Below are positions 15,247 to 22,680 of a DNA stretch of 64,000 nt, in pieces. Position 1 is the first letter of the stretch. Every line of letters starts with the position of its first letter. Origin of the DNA: CAVSRC01 sp963782045 (lineage in GTDB: Bacteria; Pseudomonadota; Alphaproteobacteria; Rhizobiales; Kaistiaceae); contig CAWAIR010000018.1 in the NCBI GenBank assembly GCA_963782045.1, forward strand, positions 1 to 64,000, in the 5' to 3' direction. The notes below the pieces were generated by a model. That model had not been told where the DNA came from. It worked only from the letters and a program-made list of their open reading frames with translations, and did not search any database. The translations under genes were made by a program, and so were the position numbers.

Positions 15247-15338
15247 AGCTAACAAGCGCGTCAACCTGACGCGCCCTAACGGTGTCTGTAGTAACCTGCA
15301 GACCGTAGCCCGCGCAGGTTGTGCGCGGTGCGTTAATT
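15247..15338 (+). repeat. attC site 24 (92 bp)
   Basis: Left core AGCTAAC, right core GTTAATT (atypical); first-subtype arms AAGCGCGTCAACCTGACGCG and CGCAGGTTGTGCGCGGTGC. Confidence 0.85.
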
Positions 15339-15751
15339 AAGACCGAAAGTCCCGGGGGGGTCGGTCGGGCAGCGGTCGAGGGAGGAGTCAGGGCCTTCGC
15401 GGAGGGCTAGATACAGCTGAGTCTGAGGGGGGAGTCTTCCTCTTACGCTCTTCTGGTACGCATCCCCTCTTCACTTCCTCTCGGCGCTCGGCGCCGCCCT
15501 TCGGACGGCTGGTCCGGTGGCCTGTGGGCTCCTCGCGTTGGCCGCCGGGGGATTCCTTGCCGGCGTGCTACTCAGCTCTCGATCTCGGCGCAGCGGTGGC
15601 CTGCGGTGGAGGCCGGTCCTTCCTCCTGCTTCATGGGGCTGGCGTGCCTGATGCTCTCGGCGTCGCGCTCTAAAATTCTGCATAAAGGGGCTCGTCTCTC
15701 TCCTCCAAATGCGCCCAGTTCCTTCCCCTCACGTGGATCGTCTTCCTCCCC
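15339..15751 (+). other. 5' part of cassette 25; possible broken N-terminal region of the downstream gene
   Basis: No complete gene is visible in these 413 bp. A frame open from about 15435 to 15651 encodes a membrane-like segment (ALRTAGPVACGLLALAAGGF followed by LAGVLLSSRSRRSG), which could be the N-terminal part of the protein at 15752 if one or two indels intervene. The first 90 bp hold G-runs and no signal I recognise. Confidence 0.35.
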
Positions 15752-16123
15752 GTGTACGTCATCTTCCGTCGAATCGTGCCGCCGCACGTCCTCTTGCTGC
15801 CGCTGTTCGCGGTGGTCTTCGTCCCACCGTTGCTGATCGCCACCTCGCAGTACCTCGCCTTCGACCGCCTGCGGGAAGGCTTCCGCTACTGGCGAGCATG
15901 GCAGCACTTCCGCTCACACCTCCGCGCCGGCCTGCTCGTCATCGGCTACGCGCTGCTCGGCTTGCTTCTCTACCAGCTCGTTCACGCAGCTCTCCCGCTC
16001 GCGGGTCCAGCCCGCGGCGCAGCTGGGGTCGCGCTCGACGTCGTCTCCTCCCTGGTGCAGCTCATCGGGGCTCACCTGATGGGTCAGTATGTGGCCCTGG
16101 CATACGCCCGTGAGCGCGCATAG
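15752..16123 (+). CDS. Membrane protein, C-terminal part resembling DUF4013
   Basis: Cassette 25, 123 residues from GTG 15752, though the frame continues upstream without a better start (TWIVFLPVYVIF). Hydrophobic segments VLLLPLFAVVFVPPLLIATS, GLLVIGYALLGLLLYQLVHA and the tail VQLIGAHLMGQYVALAYARE resemble the end of DUF4013 proteins (FREGFRYxRA followed by a terminal helix with AHLxGQ). It is probably a 5'-damaged polytopic membrane protein. The family call is tentative. Confidence 0.45.
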   Translation: MYVIFRRIVPPHVLLLPLFAVVFVPPLLIATSQYLAFDRLREGFRYWRAWQHFRSHLRAGLLVIGYALLGLLLYQLVHAALPLAGPARGAAGVALDVVSSLVQLIGAHLMGQYVALAYARERA

Positions 16124-16129
16124 GCTTCG

Positions 16130-16216
16130 GTCTAACAAGGGATCAGCTGGCTCGCAGCAGTACGGGGGAGTACCCTCAGGCCGTACCGCTCGCAGCTTAT
16201 CCGCGGTGCGTTGGGC
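16130..16216 (+). repeat. attC site 25 (87 bp), last of the array
   Basis: Cores GTCTAAC and GTTGGGC; second-subtype arms AAGGGATCAGCTGGCTCGC and ACCGCTCGCAGCTTATCCGCG, the left arm one base short. No further attC follows; an IS30 end begins about 600 bp downstream. Confidence 0.85.
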
Positions 16217-16282
16217 GCACTACCGGGCTCCGCGAAGAAGCTCGTGCTAGGCTGGCGCAGGTCCACGCGAAGGGAGCTTCCC

Positions 16283-16817
16283 ATGACTGATGCACCGCGA
16301 CGCGGCTTCACTCTCACCGTACTCCTGCTCGCACCGCTCGCCGCGGGCGTGGCCGCCGCCCTGGCGCTCACCTACCTCACCTCGCCGCTCGACGACGAGA
16401 CGCTCTCCTCGGCCGTGGCCGTGCAGAGCCTCCGCGGGGGACGCCGTCTTTGCTGCGCTCGTGGCGGCCGCGCTCAGCGCGCTCGTCATCGTCAGCCTCT
16501 ACGCCTCCTGGCGGTCGGGCGTGCGGGTCGCCGTGCGTCTCGCCTGTGCCGGGCTCATGACCGCCGCCGGCCTCGCCGCCGCGCTCACCCTCGACCCCGC
16601 GAGCGCCGACCTGCAGTCGCGCTTCGGCATCTACGCACACGGCGAGGGCAGGGAGTTGCTGCTCGCCCTCTTCACGCCCTGGGTCGAGCGCATGGCGGCG
16701 CTCTCTTGGCTCTACGCTGCCTGCGGCGCGGCCCTGCTCGTGCTCGCGGCGGTCGCCGCCCTGGCGTCGCGGCGGGCGCGCAGTCGGCAGCCGCGCAGCG
16801 TCGTCCGCGCGGCCTAA
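16283..16817 (+). pseudogene. Cassette-encoded membrane protein, one frameshift
   Basis: Cassette 26, the last in the array. ATG 16283 after AAGGGA gives MTDAPRRGFTLTVLLLAPLA and a first membrane helix. The frame changes near 16435 (SLRGG then GDAVFAALVAAALSALVIVS) and continues through three more helices to a basic tail (RARSRQPRSVVRAA). The repaired product is about 178 residues with four membrane helices. Its own 3' attC is not seen, so the array is probably cut here. Confidence 0.55.
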
Positions 16818-16828
16818 GGCGGGCGAGA

Positions 16829-16990
16829 CGTCTGAGTTCAAGTGCGAACAGCAACACTCGTTCCTCTGACACTCTCTCCTACCTGGCTTGTACATAGCAT
16901 TCCTCCGGCGTCCTGTAGCCGAGCCGCTTCCGCGGTCGTGAGTTGAGCTTGGCGGCGACCGCGTCGCAGTCGGCCTGCGTCACCTGCGCC
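16829..16990 (-). mobile_element. 3' end of an IS30-family element
   Basis: Minus-strand residues VTQADCDAVAAKLNSRPRKR, followed by LGYRTPEECYVQAR and a stop at 16879, are the conserved C terminus of IS30 transposases. About 20-50 bp further on lies a likely terminal repeat (reverse complement TGTTGCTGTTCGCACTTGAA at about 16834-16853). The first three quarters of the transposase, with its DDE residues, are missing; upstream sequence belongs to something else. Confidence 0.75.
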
Positions 16991-17048
16991 ATGCTCGAGC
17001 GACTGGCTCCGTTGCTCATCGAGAGCACGCGGGTGGACGAGTTGAAGG

Positions 17049-17198
17049 TCATCTTCCAACGCTTGCCGACGCTCGAGTCGTCCTGGATCCAGAGACGTCG
17101 TCGGAGCCCCAGACCAGTGCCGGACGGGCGTTGTCCGGGTCCGGCCCGAACGAGTCGACGGCGCCCGTCTCGACCAGCTTCTCCGCTGGCTCGGTCAT
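17049..17198 (-). CDS. Small hypothetical protein, possibly truncated
   Basis: 49 residues starting MTEPAEKLVETGAVDSFGPD. Its ATG overlaps the stop of the upstream zinc-finger gene (ATGA), so the two are co-translated. Near 17093 another frame offers a natural extension (VWIQDDSSVGKRWKMTFNSS) that would run into the IS30 remnant, so both an indel and truncation by the element are plausible. No function is recognised. Confidence 0.4.
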   Translation of the reverse strand: MTEPAEKLVETGAVDSFGPDPDNARPALVWGSDDVSGSRTTRASASVGR

Positions 17199-17545
17199 TC
17201 GGTCTCCTCGAAGTAGGCGTGAAGGGCTTCGGTGATGGCCCTGCCGACCTCCTCGCAGCGCCAAGCGAGGGCCGGCCGGGCCTCGCGGCCGAGCCGGAAG
17301 AACGCGGCGCCGATGCCGCGTGCCTCGAAGATGGCGCGGGCCACCTGATCGTCCGGGTGGGCCGGCGCCGGCAGGGTGCCGTGAGCCGTGCCGACGGTCT
17401 CCATGCGGTCGACCGGCACGAGCTCGGCGATGCTCCGGGAGCGTCGGAAGGCGGCCTGTCTGCACCGCTTCGAGCAGTACAGGCGCGGCCGGCCGGTGGT
17501 CGGCTGCGCGACCGCGGCGCCGCACTCCGTGCAGGTGGTCTCCAT
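17195..17545 (-). CDS. Treble-clef zinc-finger protein, actinobacterial type
   Basis: 116 residues. The N terminus CTECGAAVAQPTTGRPRLYC followed by SKRCRQAAFRRSR is a four-cysteine treble-clef finger seen in small actinomycete proteins. The C-terminal half is helical and acidic (QVARAIFEARGIGAAFFRLG, ITEALHAYFEETE). It probably binds DNA or RNA; no defined role is known to me. Start ATG 17545. It heads a two-gene minus-strand unit with the 49-residue protein downstream. Confidence 0.6.
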   Translation of the reverse strand: METTCTECGAAVAQPTTGRPRLYCSKRCRQAAFRRSRSIAELVPVDRMETVGTAHGTLPAPAHPDDQVARAIFEARGIGAAFFRLGREARPALAWRCEEVGRAITEALHAYFEETE

Positions 17546-18063
17546 GGAGCCGATGCTAGGAGTTGCGTCACCCGTTTCGTCGCGCCAAGCGGCCCGAGTT
17601 TCGTTACGGCTCGGAGCAGTGCGAAAAGCCCAATTTGTCGTTTGCGCGCGCTGGGGGGCAGGCAGGGTCCTCGAATGCTCCCCTCGTGATTCGACACCGT
17701 CCCCTGGGCCGACGGGTTTGGGAAACATGCCACAGATGCGGTCCCACGCCATGCAAACCGAGGATTTGAGTGACGGAGGCGGAGTCCGCCGGAGGAGGTG
17801 AGAACGCGGCCTCGCTGGAGACCGCTGGTGGGCGCACGTGGATTCGAACCACGGACCCGGTTCCCTATCAGAGCAGGGGCAGTCCTCACGCTCCGTCCCG
17901 CTGCAATGCGTATCAGCCTGGTGCAGGTCTGAAAGGGCGTTCAGGCTCGCTCCGCCAAGGTCGCGTCGGCCGATTGCGAAGGGTTGGCAAGGGGTTCGGC
18001 AACAAAGCGCGGCAACAAGACCGGGGCCAGCAGATGCGCCTACATCCACTTGGGCCATGTAAC
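17546..18063. other. Intergenic region with a tRNA 3'-end remnant
   Basis: About 520 bp without a believable gene. Open frames on both strands have unlikely composition. The region holds a tRNA 3'-end fragment and several copies of GGCAAC (near 17985-18020, and more at 18190-18215). It may be an insertion scar of an integrative element. Confidence 0.4.
17826..17858 (-). tRNA. tRNA 3'-end fragment (T arm, acceptor strand and CCA)
   Basis: Reverse strand reads GTCCGTGGTTCGAATCCACG and then TGCGCCCACCA: a 5-bp T stem (CGTGG/CCACG) around TTCGAAT, a 7-base acceptor strand, discriminator A and CCA. No matching GGGCGCA 5' acceptor or anticodon arm lies upstream on that strand, so this is a remnant. 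Such 3'-end copies are typical attachment-site scars of tRNA-targeting integrases. Confidence 0.55.
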
Positions 18064-19047
18064 TCATGCAGACTCCCGCGGCCTCCGGAGTGACAGTTGG
18101 CCTCTGCGCGCCCTTTCGGCAGTAGAAGTTGCAGTTTGGGCTGAAGGGAGCGGTTGCCGATCGCTTGTTGCCCATTTGCTGCTGGTTGCCAGGGGATGCG
18201 ACAGCAAACTCGGCAACAGAAGATCAGGCTTCGGCTCGCAACGCGGCGGAAGCGACCTTGCGCGAGCCCTGAGCCGCCCATGCGCGATTGCGGACATGCC
18301 GGCGAACGCCGGTCTCAACGCCGACGGGACGCGGCGCCGCGCCCGCCTGGACAAGCCGGACGTCCACAGCCAACGCTCTCCGTTGACCGCCACGGCCATG
18401 CGCCGGATGCGGAGATCGGACCCCACCGGACTTCCCCACAACGCGACGACGAACGTGTTTCCCGGGAGCTTGTGCGCGACGTAGGTGCGGCCTGAGCGCC
18501 TGAGAAGGCGCAGACACTCCTTGATGCCGGGCCGCGTACTCCCCGCGTCGTGAAAGACGATGGCCGCGTCGCGCGCGCAGACGCTGAGGCAGAAGGCGAA
18601 GTCACTGAGCACCGCGCGATCCGTGTGCTCGCCGTCGATGAAGCAGATGTCCGGAGCCTCTTCGATGTCGCCGGCAGGATGCAGGAGCGCATCGGTGGCG
18701 AAGCAGGCGAGCTTGTCGATGTCCTCCGGGGCGACCCTCCGCAGGTTGTCGAGCATGGCCTGCTCGGAGTTACCGGCGTGCCGCTCGTCGCGGGTCCGGT
18801 TGTCGATGGAGTAGATGCGCCGGCACTTCGGGTCCTGCAGGTACTGCTGCAGGCTGCCGCCGAGGTAGGAGCCGATCTCCAGGTAGACGAACGAGCTCCT
18901 TCGCCTCCGCACCGCTCGCTGGACGGCCAGCCACGACCGGCGGTCCTTGGCGTTGGACTGGGTCTCGACGAGGTCGAAGAGCGCGGTGTCAAGGGCGGCG
19001 ATGCGCTCCTCGAACTCGCAGGGCGCGTAAGGCGTGAAGGGCGCCAT
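18064..19047 (-). CDS. Class I SAM-dependent methyltransferase (Methyltransf_24 type)
   Basis: The first 215 residues look real: motif I at VYLEIGSYLGGSLQQYL, an acidic SAM-ribose residue in RRIYSIDNRT, and DICFIDGEHTDRAVLSDFAF with a VFHDAG motif, the pattern of O-methyltransferases found beside glycan and natural-product genes. The last 100 residues (from about 18350 downwards) are Arg/Ser/Pro-rich and look like read-through into non-coding sequence, so the natural C terminus may be lost. It starts 3 bp after the stop of the preceding minus-strand gene, suggesting co-transcription. Confidence 0.7.
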   Translation of the reverse strand: MAPFTPYAPCEFEERIAALDTALFDLVETQSNAKDRRSWLAVQRAVRRRRSSFVYLEIGSYLGGSLQQYLQDPKCRRIYSIDNRTRDERHAGNSEQAMLDNLRRVAPEDIDKLACFATDALLHPAGDIEEAPDICFIDGEHTDRAVLSDFAFCLSVCARDAAIVFHDAGSTRPGIKECLRLLRRSGRTYVAHKLPGNTFVVALWGSPVGSDLRIRRMAVAVNGERWLWTSGLSRRARRRVPSALRPAFAGMSAIAHGRLRARARSLPPRCEPKPDLLLPSLLSHPLATSSKWATSDRQPLPSAQTATSTAERARRGQLSLRRPRESA

Positions 19048-19050
19048 CTC

Positions 19051-19758
19051 CTACATCCTCACCCGGTCGCGCAGCCCGACGAGGTTCAGGTCGAGCGCCA
19101 AGCCCGCCTCGAACGGCTTCGCGCTGGCTCCGCTGCCGTCGACCTCGTGCGAGTCGGCGTCGATCACCTCGTAGATCCAGCTGTACTCCGGAGCGGACGT
19201 GCCCTCGGGCAGCGACCATAGCCAGTTCGTGAAGTCGCCGACGATGAAGGCGACGTACACCGGCCGATCCGGATCGGTCATGCCCGTAGACGAGTTCCCG
19301 GTTGCTGCGGCAGCCTTCTCGGCGGTCGTCATCGTCCACCAGGCCCATGAGTGGGCGTCGCCGGCGTTGCCCGCCAGCTGCTTCATCTGGTCGAAGAGCC
19401 AGACGGGCGGCTGCTCTGCCAGCTTGTTGGAGACCTCCGTCTCCGTGACAGTGCCATCGGCGCTTTCGACCCGCACAGGACCTCCTCCGCCGGCGATGAA
19501 TACGCCCACCTGGGTGATGCCGTCTGACTCGTAGAGGGGGACCTCGCGGCGCCCTCCCTGGGTGGCCAGGAACCACTTCTCCTCGCCCGGCCCCGGCACC
19601 GGCCCCATGAGGTCCTCCCAGTACATGTAGCCGTTCTCGCCCCGTGAGGCGTGCGCGGCAACCAGCTCGGGCAGTCCCGCACCGGGGTGGTTCGGCCCGT
19701 AGGTCTGGCCGCTGGCGTTGGTCGGGTAGGGCGCCGCGGGCGACGTCCTCCCACGCAA
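19051..19758 (-). CDS. Hypothetical protein, probably 5'-truncated
   Basis: 235 residues. The body (PTNASGQTYGPNHPGAGLPE, GENGYMYWEDLMGPVPGPGE, VPLYESDGITQVGVFIAGGG) follows a pattern I associate with extracytoplasmic parts of actinobacterial proteins, in which a GQTYG motif is followed by a ligand-like PLY-SDG-T-VG-F stretch. It has no signal or membrane anchor. Its first residues run directly out of a truncated short-chain dehydrogenase, so the original start is probably missing. Confidence 0.5.
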   Translation of the reverse strand: MRGRTSPAAPYPTNASGQTYGPNHPGAGLPELVAAHASRGENGYMYWEDLMGPVPGPGEEKWFLATQGGRREVPLYESDGITQVGVFIAGGGGPVRVESADGTVTETEVSNKLAEQPPVWLFDQMKQLAGNAGDAHSWAWWTMTTAEKAAAATGNSSTGMTDPDRPVYVAFIVGDFTNWLWSLPEGTSAPEYSWIYEVIDADSHEVDGSGASAKPFEAGLALDLNLVGLRDRVRM

Positions 19759-20201
19759 TGGCGCGGACCTGCTTGTGGACGGCCGAGGACACCGTTACCA
19801 CCCCCGCGGGAGCGCTGCCTTCAAGCAGCCCGAGCAGCAAGCTAGTGAGCAGGAACGGCCCTAGATGGTTGGTGGCGAAGGTTGTCTCCAGCCCGTCGGC
19901 GGTGCACCGGCGGCGCGGGGGAGATCACGCCGGCGTTGTTGACCAGGACATCGAGTCGCCCAGTGCCGGCGAGGACATCTCCCGGCCAAGCTGCGAACCT
20001 GCGTGAGGCTGGACAGGTCCGCGGTCATGACCTCGACCTGGGCAAGCGGCACACGGCGGTGATCTCCGCCGCGACCGCCGCACCGCGTGCCGCGTCCCGG
20101 CCGGTAATGATCACCGTCGCGCCCAGCACCGCCAGCCGCAGCGCCGTCTCCCTGCCGATCCCGCTGGTGGCCCCGGTCACCAGGCAGGTCGTGCCCGACA
20201 T
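19745..20201 (-). pseudogene. Short-chain dehydrogenase/reductase, frameshifted and 3'-truncated
   Basis: Three frames together give an SDR: MSGTTCLVTGATSGIGRETA (the TGxxxGIG cofactor motif), then VEVMTADLSSLTQVRSLA, DVLVNNAGVIS (the NNAG motif) and TFATNHLGPFLLTSLLLGLL with VVTVSSAVHKQ. The reading stops at about AIAWEDVA, where sequence of the neighbouring hypothetical gene takes over; the catalytic YxxxK is not reached. SDRs of this form reduce lipid-like or unknown ketones. Both indels and a deletion junction are present. Confidence 0.65.
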
Positions 20202-20257
20202 CGTTCCCACGCGGCCTCCGGTGCTGGAGCGGACCTGTGCGCCCGGTGCGCGTTTCA

Positions 20258-20662
20258 TTATTCGCCGACCGACCCGCTTGACGAGTACCTAATCTGCGCA
20301 GTGAGAGACCTGGCGGCGCGAACGACTAAGCGGGTGGCGGCTCCCCGCCAGCCGATGCCCGGAGGAATTCGCCCCAGCTGCCGCACCGACGACTGGCCGG
20401 CTAGGGCACGCTTCGGCAGCGCCCACACCCACTCGTTACGTCGTCCGAACAGGAAGAACCGCTCGCGTGTCTCGCGGACGGCGGTGAAGACCGGCCACGG
20501 GACGTACGAGACGGCGCCGTCCGGGCCCGCGGCGGTTACTCCGTCAGCCGTAATCTCGTAACGGACCCGCCCCTGCAGTCCGTGCCTCTTCACCGACATG
20601 CGGTAGAGCCAGCGAGGGGGGCGAGCCCAGGCTCTGGCCAGTTCGGCCAGGGTCAGGACCAC
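20258..20662 (-). CDS. YcxB-like protein
   Basis: 134 residues with the YcxB-like C-terminal domain: VRYEITADGVTAAGPDGAVS, WPVFTAVRETRERFFLFGRR and the LPKRAL motif. YcxB proteins usually carry two membrane helices before this domain; here they are absent, so the gene may be 5'-truncated or start late. Start GTG 20662. Distribution in high-GC Gram-positive bacteria fits the surrounding block. Function is unknown. Confidence 0.6.
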   Translation of the reverse strand: MVLTLAELARAWARPPRWLYRMSVKRHGLQGRVRYEITADGVTAAGPDGAVSYVPWPVFTAVRETRERFFLFGRRNEWVWALPKRALAGQSSVRQLGRIPPGIGWRGAATRLVVRAARSLTAQIRYSSSGSVGE

Positions 20663-20933
20663 GAACGCGCCAGCGGACGCGGACAGATCGGCCCGCCGGC
20701 ACTGGGAACGCTGGCTGCCCGGGCAGTACGCGGCGATCGAGGACCCGGATGCCTTCTTCGCCGCGCTCGGGGAGGAGGCCGCCCGCCAGGTCGATGACCT
20801 GGCCGAGCGGCTCGCCGGGGACGGCGGGCCGGGCGAGGGGGTACCCGGAGCGGGCGGGGCGTTTTGCCTCGGCCCGGGCGCGGGCGTGCCCGCAAGTCGC
20901 GCGCCGACACTGCAGTGCTACTGGAATGCCTGA
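20663..20933 (+). pseudogene. Fragment of an actinobacterial-type hypothetical gene, fused to the cobU region
   Basis: From 20703 a plus-strand frame reads WERWLPGQYAAIEDPDAFFA and ALGEEAARQVDDLAERLAGD, with clear coding character. Near 20835 the likely continuation (YPERAGRFASARARA) moves to another frame. The start is missing and the end runs into cobU. I recall similar hypothetical proteins only from actinomycete mobile regions, and I cannot assign a function. Confidence 0.4.
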
Positions 20934-21211
20934 CGCTGTGGCTCTCCAACCTGATGGGGGCGGAGCGCGACATCGCTGCCGCCACCGACGGACTGATCGC
21001 CGCGATCGAGGGTGCCGCAGGCCCGGTCGTGCTGGTGTCCAACGAAGTGGGCAGCGGTATTATCCCGGACAACCCGCTCGGCCGCCGCTATGCCGATGCG
21101 CTGGGCACGCTCAACCAGCGCGTTGCCGCGGTGGCGACAGACGTGGTGCTCATCGTGGCCGGCCAACCGCTCCTCCTCAAGCCGAGCCGGCAGCCGAAGG
21201 TGAAGCTGTGA
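20898..21211 (+). pseudogene. cobU: CobU/CobP (adenosylcobinamide kinase / guanylyltransferase), 5'-truncated
   Basis: About 104 C-terminal residues: TAVLLECLTLWLSNLMGAER, GPVVLVSNEVGSGIIPDNPL and TLNQRVAAVATDVVLIVAGQ, the conserved end of the bifunctional enzyme that phosphorylates and guanylylates adenosylcobinamide in B12 synthesis. The N-terminal half with the P-loop (GxxxSGKS) is missing and replaced by unrelated sequence, so this point is a junction. The stop overlaps the GTG start of cobQ. Confidence 0.85.
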
Positions 21212-22680
21212 GCGCCGTGCCCGCGATCATGATCCAGGGCACCGGCAGCCATGTCGGCAAGTCGGTGCTGGTGGCGGGGCTCTGCCGGGCGCTCACGCGG
21301 CGCGGGCTTGCGCGTGGCGCCGTTCAAGCCGCAGAACATGTCGAACAATGCGGCGGTGACTGCCGACGGCGGCGAGATCGGGCGTGCCCAGGCGCTGCAG
21401 GCGCGGGCCTGCCGGCGTGCCGGCCTCGGTCCACATGAACCCGGTGCTGCTCAAGCCGGAGACGCGATTGCGGCGCCCAGGTGATCGTGCAGGGCCAGCG
21501 CGCGGGCACGCTCGATGCCGCCGATTATCGGCCGCCGCAAGGCCGATCTGCTGCCGAAGGTGCTGGAGAGCTTCGCCGCTCGTCGGCCGCGATGCCGACA
21601 TCGTCGTCGTCGAAGGCGCCGGCAGCCCGGCGGAGGTCAATCTGCGCGCCGGCGACATCGCCAACATGGGCTTTGCCGAGGCCGCCGGACGTGCCGGTGG
21701 TGCTCGTCGGCGACATCGACCGCGGCGGCGTCATCGCCAGCCTGGTCGGCACCGCATGCCGTGCTGTCGCCGGCCGACGCGGCGGCGGATCAAGGGCTTC
21801 ATCGTCAACAAGTTGCGCGGCGACGCGGCGCTGTTCGCCGATGGCATGCGCGCCATCGAGGCGCGCACCGGCTGGCCGGGCCTCGGGGTCGTGCCGTGGT
21901 TCGCCGATGCCGCACCGCCTGCCGGCCGAGGATGGGGTCGACGATCGCAGGAGCGGCAGCCGGCCAGCGGCGGCCGTTTCACCGTCGCCGTGCCGGCCCT
22001 GCCGCGCATCGCCAATTTCGACGATCTCGATCCGTTGCGCGCTGGAGCCAGAGGTGCGCGTGGTGATGGTCGAGCCGGGCGCGCCGATCCCGCGATGCCG
22101 ACCTGGTCCTCATCCCCGGCTCCAAGGCGACGATTGCCGATCTGAACGTTCCTGCGCGCGCAGGGCTGGGACATCGACATCGCCGCGCATCGGCGGCGCG
22201 GCGGGCGGGTGCTCGGCCTCTGCGGCGGCTACCAGATGCTGGGCGGCACGATCGCCGACCCGGAAGGCATCGAAGGCGCCGCCGAAACGGTCGCCGGGCC
22301 TGGGCCTGCTCGACGTCGAGACGGTGCTGTCGCGGCGACAAGACGACGGTGGCGGTCGTCGGGTCGCCATGTCGCCAGCGGCGAACCCGTCGGCGGCTAC
22401 GAAATCCATCTCGGCCGGACGACGGGGCCGGACTGCGCGCGGCCCGGTGGTCGACCTCGACGGCCGGCTCGATGGCGCGGTGTCCGCCGACGGGCTGGTG
22501 GCGGGCACCTATGTCCACGGGCTCTTCGCCGCCGGACGGTTTCCGCCGCGCGTTTCTGGCCGAGCTCGGGGCGTCGCCTCGTCGCTCGCCTATGAGGCCA
22601 ATATCGAGGCGCACTCGACGCACTCGCCGATCATCTCGAACGCACACGTCGCCATCGATCGGCTGCTCGGAATTGCCGGG
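21208..22680 (+). pseudogene. cobQ: CobQ/CbiP (adenosylcobyric acid synthase), many frameshifts
   Basis: Starts at GTG 21208 (VSAVPAIMIQGTGSHVGKSV, the P-loop-like ATP motif) and can be followed across many frame changes: VAPFKPQNMSNNAAV, VHMNPVLLKPET, DADIVVVEGAGSPAEVNLRA, VLVGDIDRGGVIASLVGT, RIKGFIVNKLRGD and the glutamine amidotransferase part RVLGLCGGYQMLGG (nucleophile Cys). The enzyme amidates four carboxylates of the corrin ring. At least eight indels occur in 1.47 kb although all motifs are conserved, which points to sequence error rather than decay. It converges on cobD. Confidence 0.88.

Noticed and set aside
1675..16216. CRISPR array as an explanation of the regular repeats
   Set aside because: Repeats are 60-92 bp, imperfectly conserved, internally palindromic, and separated by 200-1,500 bp coding units; no cas genes are present.
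20863..20905. A complete cobU gene beginning at GTG 20863
   Set aside because: The first residues of that frame are unrelated Arg-rich text and the P-loop half of the protein is absent; it is a truncated gene at a junction.
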